Part shown: in pieces, positions 16,284 through 24,637 of the stretch
Numbering within the stretch: the stretch's first letter is position 1
Layout: each line of letters opens with the position of its first letter
Made by a program: the position numbers and the translations under genes
Origin: Gaetbulibacter_A sp043876815
GTDB lineage: Bacteria > Bacteroidota > Bacteroidia > Flavobacteriales > Flavobacteriaceae
Direction of reading: 5' to 3'
Assembly: GCF_043876815.1 (NCBI RefSeq)
Contig: NZ_JBAWKA010000001.1
Span: 248,001 to 312,000, forward strand
DNA: 64,000 nt
The notes under the pieces: model-generated
Told to the model about the DNA's origin: nothing
The model's input: the letters and a program-made list of their open reading frames with translations, nothing else
Database searches by the model: none

Positions 16284-17600
16284 TTAGTATCTGTAATATT
16301 CCGGTTTGAACGGGCCTTCCGTTTTTACACCGATATATTCTGCCTGTTCTTCACGTAGTTCTGTGAGTTCTACACCGATTTTTTCAAGGTGTAGTTTGGC
16401 TACTTTTTCATCGAGATGTTTTGGAAGCATATATACCTTGTTTTCGTATTTATCGCTGTTTTTCCAAAGCTCGATTTGAGCAAGGGTTTGGTTGGTGAAG
16501 GAGTTACTCATCACGAAACTTGGGTGACCTGTGGCACAACCCAGATTTACCAAACGACCTTCGGCCAGTATAATAATATCCTTGTCTTTAACAGTGTATT
16601 TATCTACCTGCGGTTTGATGGTATTTTTTGTATGACCATAATTTTTATTAAGCCATGCCATATCGATCTCGTTATCAAAGTGACCAATGTTACACACGAT
16701 CGTTTTGTCTTTGAAAGCTTCGAAATGATGGGCTTGTACGATATCTTTATTTCCGGTTGTGGTAATCACGATATCTGCTGTTGGAGCTACAGTTTCCAGT
16801 TTTTTAACTTCAAAACCGTCCATTGCTGCTTGTAAAGCACAGATTGGATCGATCTCTGTAACCGTTACAATACTTCCGGCACCTTTAAAGGAAGCCGCAG
16901 TACCTTTGCCTACATCGCCATAACCACAAACGATAACGCGTTTTCCGGCAAGCATCACATCAGTAGCACGACGGATGGCGTCTACCGCGCTTTCGCGACA
17001 GCCATACTTATTGTCGAATTTACTTTTGGTCACCGAATCGTTCACATTTATAGCAGGCATTGGTAATGTGCCTTTATTCATACGCTCGTATAAACGGTGC
17101 ACTCCGGTCGTAGTTTCTTCACTCAAGCCTTTAATTCCTGAAACAAGTTCAGGATATTTGTCCAGAACCATATTGGTAAGATCGCCACCATCATCCAAGA
17201 TCATATTCAAGGGCTTACGGTCTTCACCGAAAAATAAAGTTTGCTCGATACACCAATCAAATTCTTCCTCGGTCATATGTTTCCAGGCGTATACCGAAGT
17301 ACCTGCCGCAGCAATAGCAGCTGCAGCCTGATCTTGTGTTGAAAAAATGTTACAAGAACTCCAGGTCACCTCTGCACCAAGGGCTTGAAGGGTTTCGATA
17401 AGCACAGCGGTCTGAATGGTCATGTGCAAGCAACCTGCAATACGTGCGCCTTTTAAAGGTTTCGATTCGCCGTATTCTTCACGCAAACTCATTAAGCCGG
17501 GCATTTCTGCCTCTGCAAGTTCAATTTCTTTTCTTCCCCAGTCTGCTAGTGAAATATCTTTCACTTTGTGGGCAACGTAAGGCAATGTTTTTGTACTCAT
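16284..17600 (-). CDS. ahcY: S-adenosyl-L-homocysteine hydrolase
   Basis: This NAD-dependent cytoplasmic enzyme splits S-adenosylhomocysteine into adenosine and homocysteine, clearing the product of methyl transfer. I choose the ATG at 17600 (438 residues, MSTKTLPYVAHKVKDIS), the usual family start; an in-frame ATG at 17639 would add 13 unconserved residues. Visible landmarks are KGARIAGCLHMTIQTAV, WSSCNIFSTQDQAAAA, the NAD-binding CGYGDVGKGTA and the terminal KPEYYRY, whose Lys/Tyr contact NAD. A TATCTTTG box lies ~105 nt upstream, implying a long leader with paired segments. Confidence 0.96.
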   Translation of the reverse strand: MSTKTLPYVAHKVKDISLADWGRKEIELAEAEMPGLMSLREEYGESKPLKGARIAGCLHMTIQTAVLIETLQALGAEVTWSSCNIFSTQDQAAAAIAAAGTSVYAWKHMTEEEFDWCIEQTLFFGEDRKPLNMILDDGGDLTNMVLDKYPELVSGIKGLSEETTTGVHRLYERMNKGTLPMPAINVNDSVTKSKFDNKYGCRESAVDAIRRATDVMLAGKRVIVCGYGDVGKGTAASFKGAGSIVTVTEIDPICALQAAMDGFEVKKLETVAPTADIVITTTGNKDIVQAHHFEAFKDKTIVCNIGHFDNEIDMAWLNKNYGHTKNTIKPQVDKYTVKDKDIIILAEGRLVNLGCATGHPSFVMSNSFTNQTLAQIELWKNSDKYENKVYMLPKHLDEKVAKLHLEKIGVELTELREEQAEYIGVKTEGPFKPEYYRY

Positions 17601-17631
17601 ATATATCTTTCTTTTAAACTCAAAAATGTTA

Positions 17632-17705
17632 AGCCTCAAACACTTTGCTTTAGTATTTAAAATAGTTAAATTCGCTTTGCAATAGTGGTTTAAGTGCTAC
17701 AGGCT
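17632..17705 (-). promoter_or_regulatory. Possible structured leader of ahcY
   Basis: On the minus strand, AGCCT (17705-17701), a 4-nt gap and CACTT (17696-17692) pair with AAGTG (17645-17641), a 4-nt gap and AGGCT (17636-17632). They would form a two-helix stem around a 46-nt AT-rich inner region. A TATCTTTG -7 box is at 17714-17707, so the outermost 5' arm may lie at or slightly before the transcript start. I do not recognise a known SAM or SAH riboswitch class. This is a candidate only. Confidence 0.35.
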
Positions 17706-17737
17706 GCAAAGATAACCAATAACTTTTAGAATATTAA

Positions 17738-18367
17738 ATGCCACTTTATAAAACTATTAAGCCCAATTCCCAAACGCTTGTTAAAATTTGGCATATTGAA
17801 GAATCTTACGATGATTTAAGATCTGTGGTTAATTTAAAACCTGAGAGTTTAGAGCGTGTTTTAGGTATGAAAAGTGAACTGCATCAGCGTGGGTTTTTAA
17901 GTGTGCGTTGTTTGTTACAGGCTTTTGGGTATACTGATACCGACCTGTACTACGACGAATTTGGTAAGCCCCATTTAAAGGATGGTAAATATATTTCGAT
18001 CACGCATTCTTTTTATTTCTCAGCGGTTATTGTGAGTGACGTGCCAGTGGGTATCGATATTGAAAAGCAGCGTGAAAAAATAGGGATCATCGCGCACAAA
18101 TTTATTGATTATGAAGGCGATTATCTCCATGCGGAAGATACCGACTACGTGAATAAACTAACCGTGATCTGGTGTGTAAAAGAGTCTTTGTACAAATTAT
18201 TTGCTACGCCGGGATTGAGCTTTAAAGCACATTGTTTGGTCATTCCATTCATGCTTCAGGACCAGACCACGACCGCCTGGATAGATTACAAAACAACAAA
18301 ACACAAATACGAAATTGCGTTTTTGGAATTTGAAGGTTTTACCTGTGCCTATGCAACGCCATATTAA
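17738..18367 (+). CDS. 4'-phosphopantetheinyl transferase superfamily protein
   Basis: This 209-residue enzyme of the Sfp/AcpT-like superfamily should transfer phosphopantetheine from CoA to a carrier protein. Core motifs are present: ISITHS (His90), VGIDIEK (GIDIE at 105-109, Mg2+ ligands) and WCVKESLYKLF (145-155). The length and single-domain pseudo-dimer layout suit the Sfp side rather than the short AcpS type. It is divergent from ahcY and 38 nt before the thiamine-binding protein gene, so it may be cotranscribed with that cluster by chance of position. The carrier-protein partner is unknown. Confidence 0.88.
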   Translation: MPLYKTIKPNSQTLVKIWHIEESYDDLRSVVNLKPESLERVLGMKSELHQRGFLSVRCLLQAFGYTDTDLYYDEFGKPHLKDGKYISITHSFYFSAVIVSDVPVGIDIEKQREKIGIIAHKFIDYEGDYLHAEDTDYVNKLTVIWCVKESLYKLFATPGLSFKAHCLVIPFMLQDQTTTAWIDYKTTKHKYEIAFLEFEGFTCAYATPY

Positions 18368-18405
18368 ACCTATTTTGTTAAAACACGATTATAAAAAAAC
18401 ATATC

Positions 18406-18666
18406 ATGAATATATCAGTTGAATTAACCTTGTCGCCGTTAACGGATGATTATGAGTCTATTATAATTCGGTTTATTAAAAAGTTGCGAGCATCAAAGTT
18501 GAAGGTGCTTGAAAATCCTTTAAGCACCCAAGTTTATGGGGATTATGATACCGTGATGACAGTGCTTAAAGAAGAAATAAAAGAAACCTTCATCCTTATG
18601 GAACATGGGGTTTTATTTATGAAATTGGTAACTACAGACCGACACGACTATGAACCCGATTTTTGA
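18406..18666 (+). CDS. Thiamine-binding protein family (YqgV/MTH1187-like)
   Basis: This 86-residue cytoplasmic protein opens MNISVELTLSPLTDDYESII. Its alpha-beta pattern and the QVYGDYDTVM segment fit the small thiamine-binding/UPF0045 family. Members bind thiamine or hydroxymethylpyrimidine-like ligands in structural studies; the physiological role is not settled. The next gene, a PnuC-type transporter, begins inside its last codons (17-nt overlap), tying the two together. A TPP-controlled receptor gene 3.3 kb downstream supports a thiamine link. Confidence 0.75.
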   Translation: MNISVELTLSPLTDDYESIIIRFIKKLRASKLKVLENPLSTQVYGDYDTVMTVLKEEIKETFILMEHGVLFMKLVTTDRHDYEPDF

Positions 18667-19282
18667 TTTTTTTTTCGAACAGTATCATGATTACGCAACT
18701 ATAGATATTGTTCTTGAAATTGTTGCGGTGATCTTCGGCTTTTTGTCAGTTTGGTACTCCAAGCAAAATAATATTCTGGTATTCCCAACAGGTATGATAA
18801 GCACCATTATTTTTGTGTATTTATTATTCAAGTGGGGGTTGCTTGGCGATATGATGATCAATGGTTACTATTTTGTTATGAGTGTTTATGGTTGGTATAT
18901 CTGGACGCGAAAAGTCGATGCTACACACGTGACGCCCATAACCAGAATTACAGACAACGAAAAAAAACTGAGTACAGCGATATTTATTGCGACCCTCTTA
19001 TTTGTTTATTTAGTTTATACTGTTTTTGACAAATGGACCCATTGGACGGCCTATGTTGATACGGTAACTACCGCAATATTTTTTGTGGGGATGTGGCTTA
19101 TGGCGCGGCGTAAAATTGAAAACTGGATCTTCTGGATTGTTGGTGATATCATTTCGGTACCTTTGTATTTTTACAAAGGATTAACCTTTACGAGTTTACA
19201 GTATTTAGGATTTACAATCATAGCCATTTTTGGTTACTTAGCATGGAAGAAGCATTTAAACAGCAACCTGCAGACTGCATAA
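18650..19282 (+). CDS. PnuC-family transporter, possibly thiamine-specific (PnuT)
   Basis: This 210-residue integral membrane protein has about seven hydrophobic helices. PnuC-family features include EIVAVIFGFLSVWYSKQNN, the tryptophan-rich YGWYIWTRK and NWIFWIVGDIISVPLYFYKG. PnuC imports nicotinamide riboside; Bacteroidota also use PnuT versions for thiamine. Overlap with a thiamine-binding protein gene upstream, and proximity to a TPP riboswitch/TonB receptor, make thiamine the better guess. The downstream NadR-like kinase would fit either vitamin. The family is sure; the substrate is inferred. Confidence 0.85.
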   Translation: MNPIFDFFFEQYHDYATIDIVLEIVAVIFGFLSVWYSKQNNILVFPTGMISTIIFVYLLFKWGLLGDMMINGYYFVMSVYGWYIWTRKVDATHVTPITRITDNEKKLSTAIFIATLLFVYLVYTVFDKWTHWTAYVDTVTTAIFFVGMWLMARRKIENWIFWIVGDIISVPLYFYKGLTFTSLQYLGFTIIAIFGYLAWKKHLNSNLQTA

Positions 19283-19812
19283 AAATAGTTTTATTTGGTC
19301 CGGAATCAACGGGTAAAACAACTTTGTCACGACAATTGGCAAGGTATTACAACTCGGTTTGGGTGCCTGAATATGCTCGTGAATATTTGCAAAACAAATG
19401 GAATAACGAGCGAAAAACATGTGAGCCACACGATCTTTTGCCCATAGCGGCGGGACAAATGGCACTGGAGAATGAACTGGCACAGAAAACGGATACCGTC
19501 CTGATCTGTGATACCGATCTGTTAGAAACCAAGGTATATTCAGAAGCGTATTATTTGGGGAGCTGCGATCCTCTTTTAGAAAAATACGCCTTAGAAAATA
19601 CCTATGACTTGTATTTTCTAACTTATATCGATACGCCCTGGGAGGCGGATGATTTAAGGGATAAACCAGAAGAAAGGGAGGCGATGTTCCAAGCTTTTCA
19701 AAATGAATTGATCCTACAAAACCGACCGTATGTGTTGTTAAAAGGAGATAAAAAAACAAGATTGGAAATCGCAACGAAACATATAGATAAATTATTAAAT
19801 ACCGCTTTATAA
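19243..19812 (+). CDS. NadR-type nucleoside kinase (AAA/P-loop ATPase)
   Basis: This 189-residue cytoplasmic P-loop kinase has the Walker A GPESTGKT at 19-26. It is followed by WVPEYAREYLQN, CDTDLLETKVYSE and YFLTYIDTPWEADDLRDKPE, which match the ribosylnicotinamide kinase half of NadR. It lacks the NMN adenylyltransferase domain. The start is inside the transporter gene (40-nt overlap); a later start would remove the P loop. It probably phosphorylates the imported vitamin to trap it, either nicotinamide riboside or, by context, thiamine or a precursor. Its stop shares one base with the next start (TAATG). Confidence 0.82.
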   Translation: MEEAFKQQPADCIKIVLFGPESTGKTTLSRQLARYYNSVWVPEYAREYLQNKWNNERKTCEPHDLLPIAAGQMALENELAQKTDTVLICDTDLLETKVYSEAYYLGSCDPLLEKYALENTYDLYFLTYIDTPWEADDLRDKPEEREAMFQAFQNELILQNRPYVLLKGDKKTRLEIATKHIDKLLNTAL

Positions 19813-21359
19813 TGTTTACAGATAATGACATTGAAGAATTAAAGTCGAAAGGGAAAAATATAGATCAGGTCAGGGCACAGATCGATCAGATAAAAAAGGG
19901 AATGGCTTATTCCCGTTTAGTGTCACCGGCTACTATTGGTAAAGGCATTGAGCGTTTTGATTATGCAACGACAAATTATTTTATACGTATTTACGAATCG
20001 AGTCAGAAGTATCTTGATTGCGTAAAATTTGTTCCTGCCTCAGGCGCTGCCACGCGAATGTTTAAATTCTTGTTTCAATTTTTAGAGGAATACGATCCGT
20101 ATGAAGAATCGGTTTCCAGCTATGCTGAAAAACAACCGAATGAGCTTTTGAAAACCTTCATTTCTAAAATGGAATATTTCCCGTTTTATGAGCAAGTGGT
20201 CGAAGTTATGGAGGATTTGAATCCGAATTATGACAATTTGGATGAAAATGAAGCTTATGTGGCTTTTGTGAAGGCCATGCTTAGTCAGGAGGGTTTGAAT
20301 TATAGTTTTCTACCCAAGGGCTTATTACCATTTCACACCTATGATACAGGAACGGTGACCGCTTTTTATGAGCACATGCAAGAAGCTACATTATATGCAT
20401 CCGCGAATCAAACTGCCAAACTTCATTTTACGGTTTCGGAAAAACACCTATCTTATTTTGCAGCCGAATGGAATATGATTAAAACCGGTTTGGAACAAAA
20501 AACAGCTACAGATTTTGATGTGACTTTTTCCACCCAAAATGATGAAACCAATACCATTGCTCTGACACCGGATAATAAGATCTTCAAACATAAAGGAAAA
20601 ATTTTATTCCGCCCCGCGGGTCATGGCGCTTTATTGGAAAATTTAAATGCCCTTGAGGCTGATCTTATCTTCATAAAAAACATCGATAATATTGTTGTTT
20701 TCAATAAGAACAAAGAGCAGTCGCGTTATAAAAAATTGTTGGCAGGTGTGCTTTTAAATGCCCAAGAGCAGGCATTTAACTATTTACATGATCTGGATAA
20801 AAAACGTAAATCCGAAACGGAATTGCTTACTATAGCCGCCTTTATAACGAAAACCTTAAATGTAGTTCTCGACGAGGACTTTGATGATTTTTCTTTAGAA
20901 GAAAAGGCCAGCTATTTACATAACAAATTAAATCGCCCTATCCGAGTATGTGGTATGGTGGAAAATAAAGGCGAACCTGGTGGTGGACCATTTTGGGTTC
21001 GAGATTCTCAGGACAATGAGTCACTACAAATCGTGGAGTTTGCACAGATTGATATTAATGATGAATCGCAAAAAGCCATCGTTAATGAAGCGACACATTT
21101 TAATCCAACCGATCTGGTTTGTGGTGTTAAGGATTACGAAGGGAACCTCTTTAACCTCATGGATTATACGGATCCTGAGACAGCATTCATTACCATGAAA
21201 ACTCAAAATGGCGATCCTATTAAAGCTCTAGAGCGCCCAGGTTTATGGAATGGTAGTATGGCCCATTGGAATACTATTTTTGTGGAGGTACCGCTGGATA
21301 CTTTTAACCCTGTTAAAACCATTAACGATCTTTTGAAACCCGAACACCGCGGCTCGTGA
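19812..21359 (+). CDS. DUF4301 family protein
   Basis: This 515-residue protein is recognised as DUF4301. The segment VPASGAATRMFKFL resembles the nucleotide-binding loop of NDP-sugar pyrophosphorylases, and GKILFRPAGHGALLENLN later in the chain fits a nucleotidyltransferase-like fold. The stop-start overlap on both sides (TAATG with the kinase, GTGA with ArfB) places it in the tight cluster. No transmembrane or secretion signal is seen. The function is unestablished; nucleotidyl transfer is only a hint from the loop. Confidence 0.8.
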   Translation: MFTDNDIEELKSKGKNIDQVRAQIDQIKKGMAYSRLVSPATIGKGIERFDYATTNYFIRIYESSQKYLDCVKFVPASGAATRMFKFLFQFLEEYDPYEESVSSYAEKQPNELLKTFISKMEYFPFYEQVVEVMEDLNPNYDNLDENEAYVAFVKAMLSQEGLNYSFLPKGLLPFHTYDTGTVTAFYEHMQEATLYASANQTAKLHFTVSEKHLSYFAAEWNMIKTGLEQKTATDFDVTFSTQNDETNTIALTPDNKIFKHKGKILFRPAGHGALLENLNALEADLIFIKNIDNIVVFNKNKEQSRYKKLLAGVLLNAQEQAFNYLHDLDKKRKSETELLTIAAFITKTLNVVLDEDFDDFSLEEKASYLHNKLNRPIRVCGMVENKGEPGGGPFWVRDSQDNESLQIVEFAQIDINDESQKAIVNEATHFNPTDLVCGVKDYEGNLFNLMDYTDPETAFITMKTQNGDPIKALERPGLWNGSMAHWNTIFVEVPLDTFNPVKTINDLLKPEHRGS

Positions 21360-21763
21360 ATTACGCTAAAGATGCTATAATCAACGAATTGGATTTTAAG
21401 GCCGTTCGCAGCTCTGGAAGCGGCGGGCAAAACGTTAATAAAGTATCCTCAAAAGTGGAGCTTCACTTTAATGTTTTGGGCTCGGAAGTTTTAGATGAGC
21501 TTCTTAAAGAACGCCTGAAGCAGAAATGGCAAAACCGCCTTACGAAAGAGGGCGAACTCATTTTACAATGTGATACCAGCAGAAGTCAGCATAAGAACAA
21601 GGAAATCGTAATTAAAAGGTTTTTTAAATTACTGGATGAAGCTTTGCTTAAACCCAAAAAACGAAAACCCACAAAGCCCACGAAAGCCGCTATTAAAAAA
21701 CGATTGAAAAGCAAAAGCATTCAGGCGGAAAAGAAGTCCTTTCGGAAAAAACCGGATATCTAA
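21356..21763 (+). CDS. arfB: Peptidyl-tRNA hydrolase ArfB (release factor-like ribosome rescue)
   Basis: This 135-residue protein should release nascent chains from stalled ribosomes without a stop codon. The catalytic GGQ is in RSSGSGGQNVNKVSSKVEL near residue 25. The Lys/Arg-rich C-terminal tail (PKKRKPTKPTKAAIKKRLKS) matches the tail ArfB inserts into the empty mRNA channel. I use the GTG at 21356, overlapping the upstream TGA, because the frame then begins MNYAKDAIINELDFKAVRS as expected. A release factor domain 2 and stop-codon reading domain are absent, as normal for ArfB. Confidence 0.9.
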   Translation: MNYAKDAIINELDFKAVRSSGSGGQNVNKVSSKVELHFNVLGSEVLDELLKERLKQKWQNRLTKEGELILQCDTSRSQHKNKEIVIKRFFKLLDEALLKPKKRKPTKPTKAAIKKRLKSKSIQAEKKSFRKKPDI

Positions 21764-21782
21764 AAAAACACAGAAGGTTTAA

Positions 21783-21812
21783 TTTGTATTCTCAAAAACC
21801 TTCATATATTTG
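21783..21812 (+). promoter_or_regulatory. Promoter for the TPP riboswitch / TonB receptor gene
   Basis: TTTG (21783-21786), an 18-nt gap and TATATTTG (21805-21812) match the Bacteroidota promoter pattern. The aptamer begins about 10 nt downstream, so the receptor gene has its own riboswitch-led transcript separate from the upstream cluster. Confidence 0.72.
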
Positions 21813-21821
21813 CACCGTTCT

Positions 21822-21895
21822 CAAAAAAGGGGTGCCAATTACGGCTGAGATCATACCCATTGAACCTGGAACAGGTAATGCTGTTTAGGAATTTA
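21822..21895 (+). ncRNA. TPP riboswitch (thi box)
   Basis: The conserved aptamer elements occur in order and spacing: GGGGTGCC, GGCTGAGA, ATACCC, TTGAACCTGGAACAGG and GTAATGCTG...AGGAA. Flanking TTCT and AGAA can close P1. The aptamer binds thiamine pyrophosphate and normally lowers expression of the downstream gene. The gene here encodes a TonB-dependent receptor, which points to thiamine uptake across the outer membrane. Confidence 0.95.
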
Positions 21896-21905
21896 GAATT
21901 TTAAC

Positions 21906-22017
21906 CAAAGGTCAATCCATTGTAATATTTGATCTTTGATGGGGATTCAAAAAAAATCATATTAACAAATAAAGAATAATGACCTCTTTTTATTCGATTA
22001 TAAATTTTTTTAATCGA
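21906..22017 (+). promoter_or_regulatory. Candidate expression platform between riboswitch and receptor start
   Basis: Two inverted repeats follow the aptamer. CAAAGGTCAA (21906-21915) can pair with TTGATCTTTG (21929-21938) with one G-U. TCGATTA (21994-22000) can pair with TAATCGA (22011-22017), ending one base before the ATG. Neither hairpin has a U run, so control at translation initiation is more likely than termination. The pairing is seen in the sequence; the role is inferred. Confidence 0.45.
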
Positions 22018-22018
22018 C

Positions 22019-24154
22019 ATGAAAAATTATGTTCTTTGTACAGCACTTTTGCTGTTCTCAATTTTAGGTTTTGCACAACAAAACCAGGTGGCACAAGACA
22101 CTACCAAAACGCAGAAACTTGATGAAGTTCTTGTGCAGGCCGTAAGGGTAAATGCAGATTCGCCAATTACCCATTCCAACCTTACAAAAGAGGAACTTGC
22201 CAAACGAAATTTAGGGCAGGACATGCCACAACTCTTAAACTTTTTACCATCGGTGGTAACAACCAGTGATGCTGGTGCCGGCGTAGGATATACCGGAATT
22301 CGGGTGCGTGGTACGGATGCTACACGTGTCAATGTGACTATTAATGGTATTCCGTATAACGATCCCGAAAGTCAGGGAACGTTTTGGGTAAATCTAGGGG
22401 ATTTCGCTTCGTCTGTTGAAAGTCTGCAATTGCAGCGTGGGGTAGGAACCTCTACCAATGGTTCAGGAGCTTTTGGGGCGAGTTTAAATTTATTAACGGA
22501 TGCCGTTTCCAATGAAGCTTCAGCAGAAATTTCGAATAGTTTTGGGAGTTATAACACTCGAAAACACACCGTAAAAATGAGCACCGGGTTATTGAACGAC
22601 CATTTTGAAGTTTCCGGGCGGCTGTCAAAAATTTACTCAGATGGTTATGTTGATCGGGCATTCACAGACTTAAAATCCTACTTTTTACAAGGTATTTATA
22701 AAGACGACAAAACCTTGATTAAAGCCATCACTTTTGGAGGTAAAGAGTATACCTATCAATCCTGGTTTGGCCTTACTGCCGATCAATTACAGGAAGATCG
22801 CCGTCAAAATCCGTACACCTACGATAATGAGACCGATAATTACTGGCAAGACCATTACCAGTTACATTGGAATCAGCGATTTAATAATGCTTGGTCTACT
22901 AACTTAGGGTTGAATTATACCAAGGGGGAAGGTTATTTTGAGCAATATAAACCCGATGAGACAGCCGCGGATTTTGCGAACTTAATTGAAGACGGTTCAG
23001 ATGTAATTGTACGTCGCTGGCTGGATAATGATTTCTATGTATTAACCGCGAATGTGAGCTATAAGACCAATAATTTGGAATGGATCACTGGTTTGTCGTT
23101 GAGTTCTTATACAGGCGATCATTTTGGTGAAGTGATCTGGGGAAGTGACTTAGCTCCAAACACATCGATTAGAGACCGTTATTATGATGGGACGTCTTTA
23201 AAAAATGACTATTCTGTGTTTTCAAAAGCCACACTTATTTTAACAAATAAGCTTACCGGATTTGTAGATCTCCAAGGTCGTTTCGTGACCTATAAAACCA
23301 ACGGTTTGAATTCTGATCGCATTGATTTTAATACGAATGCGAGATTCGATTTTTTCAACCCAAAGGTTGGTCTAACCTATGAATTTTCCAATGCGAGCAG
23401 TTTCTATACTTCCTTTGCGGTTGCAAACCGCGAACCTAATCGCGACGATTTTGAGTCCGGAGTTACCGAACATGAAACCCTGAATGATATAGAATTGGGA
23501 TGGCGATACAAAACTTCCAAATTGCGCTTAAATTCGAACCTGTATTATATGTTTTACAAAAATCAGTTGGTACTTACCGGAGCCCTCGATGATGTTGGCA
23601 GTCCGGTGCGTGCAACCAGTGGTAAAAGTTATCGATTAGGTTTGGAAGTAGATGCGCAATGGCAGATCAGTAAGGCCTTTAGTTTATCGCCGAATGTCGC
23701 TTTAAGTCAGAATAAGAACAGAGATTTTACAACATCCAGAAATGGAGAACTGGTAAATTTGGGGAACACTAATATTTCATTTTCTCCAGAGTTGGTGGTT
23801 GGTAATATGTTTACTTATAAGCCTATTTCGAATCTAGAAGTTTCACTATTAAGTAAATATGTTGGTGAACAATACATGGGTAACACCGATAATCCGGAGT
23901 CTGTTTTGGATAGTTATTTTGTAAATGATATCAGCGTGAATTATGTGATCACACCGAGTTCACTTTTTAAATCAATTACCCTAACGGCTTTGGTAAACAA
24001 TATGTTCAACAAAGAATATGTGTCAAACGGTTATTTTGGATCTTTTGATTATCCGGATGCCGGAAGTCCAACCGGGACGACTACAGGTTATTTTGCGGGC
24101 TATTATCCGCAGGCGACCACTAACTTTTTGTTAGGTGCGACATTAAAATTTTAA
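22019..24154 (+). CDS. TonB-dependent outer-membrane receptor, predicted thiamine uptake
   Basis: This 711-residue receptor has a signal peptide (LLLFSILGFAQQ, cleavage near 19-20), a TonB-box region (KLDEVLVQAVRV), a plug domain at about 45-160 (IRVRGTDATRVNVTINGIPYN) and a 22-strand barrel ending in Phe (LLGATLKF). It lacks the N-terminal carboxypeptidase-like domain of SusC proteins and has no SusD partner, so it is of the vitamin/siderophore type. The TPP riboswitch in its leader makes thiamine or a thiamine precursor the likely ligand; PnuC-type transport and kinase genes lie upstream. Confidence 0.9.
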   Translation: MKNYVLCTALLLFSILGFAQQNQVAQDTTKTQKLDEVLVQAVRVNADSPITHSNLTKEELAKRNLGQDMPQLLNFLPSVVTTSDAGAGVGYTGIRVRGTDATRVNVTINGIPYNDPESQGTFWVNLGDFASSVESLQLQRGVGTSTNGSGAFGASLNLLTDAVSNEASAEISNSFGSYNTRKHTVKMSTGLLNDHFEVSGRLSKIYSDGYVDRAFTDLKSYFLQGIYKDDKTLIKAITFGGKEYTYQSWFGLTADQLQEDRRQNPYTYDNETDNYWQDHYQLHWNQRFNNAWSTNLGLNYTKGEGYFEQYKPDETAADFANLIEDGSDVIVRRWLDNDFYVLTANVSYKTNNLEWITGLSLSSYTGDHFGEVIWGSDLAPNTSIRDRYYDGTSLKNDYSVFSKATLILTNKLTGFVDLQGRFVTYKTNGLNSDRIDFNTNARFDFFNPKVGLTYEFSNASSFYTSFAVANREPNRDDFESGVTEHETLNDIELGWRYKTSKLRLNSNLYYMFYKNQLVLTGALDDVGSPVRATSGKSYRLGLEVDAQWQISKAFSLSPNVALSQNKNRDFTTSRNGELVNLGNTNISFSPELVVGNMFTYKPISNLEVSLLSKYVGEQYMGNTDNPESVLDSYFVNDISVNYVITPSSLFKSITLTALVNNMFNKEYVSNGYFGSFDYPDAGSPTGTTTGYFAGYYPQATTNFLLGATLKF

Positions 24155-24174
24155 TAATATTTTTCCTCTTAACT

Positions 24175-24205
24175 TTCCCCTCCTCCGGAGGGGTTAGGGG
24201 AGGAT
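24175..24205. repeat. GC-rich palindromic intergenic element
   Basis: The stretch CCCCTCCTCCGGAGGGG is followed by TTAGGGGAGG, so CCCCTCC can pair with either copy of its complement. It sits in the 51-nt gap between the convergent receptor and lipoprotein genes and may act as a 3' hairpin. I recall similar short elements scattered between genes in other flavobacteria; only one copy is present here. Confidence 0.55.
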
Positions 24206-24637
24206 TTAATTTGAAATAAATAATAAATTGCCATTTTTCTCTACACGGTAGAATTTTAAGCCACAAAGAAGATTGCCATTATTTAGCGGTAATCCGTTGA
24301 CTAGGCTATATTCATTTTTGTCATCACAACCACAAATGGCGGTTAAACCTGAGGTTGGAGCTAATACCGAGCAAGGTTGAAGAACATGATTCGGATCGGC
24401 CGCATCCCAGGCAAAATAATCTACACCTGTATAGGCAATAATTACTCCTGCATTTCCTTGATTGGGTTCGTAAACAGCGTTTGATGGAAAATTAAGCACA
24501 CCATATTGAGGCAGATTCAAGTCTATGGTTAAATTAACTCCAACATTCAGTAAAAAGCGGCAGTTCTCATTTTGGTTGATATTGCTGCTGCAGGAAAAAA
24601 AAACCATAAAAAGTAACAGGATGTAAGGCGATCTCAT
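24206..24637 (-). CDS. Lipoprotein with degenerate Rieske-like fold
   Basis: This 143-residue lipoprotein has a lipobox (MVFFSC, Cys16). The spacing of YTGVDYFAWDAADPNHVLQP, CGCDDKNEYSLVNGLPL and LKFYRVEKNGNLLFIS resembles the Rieske 2Fe-2S fold. The ligands are not complete: the Cys-X-His position reads DPNH (81-84) and the second pair reads CGC (102-104) with no following His. It is therefore unlikely to hold a normal cluster. Other Cys (26, 89, 125) could form disulfides. Function unknown; it is a single gene convergent with the TonB receptor. Confidence 0.65.
   Translation of the reverse strand: MRSPYILLLFMVFFSCSSNINQNENCRFLLNVGVNLTIDLNLPQYGVLNFPSNAVYEPNQGNAGVIIAYTGVDYFAWDAADPNHVLQPCSVLAPTSGLTAICGCDDKNEYSLVNGLPLNNGNLLCGLKFYRVEKNGNLLFISN

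Noticed and set aside
19256..19831. 191-codon minus-strand frame opposite the NadR-like kinase gene
   Set aside because: Long but antisense to a gene with intact P loop and coupled overlaps; no recognised motif.
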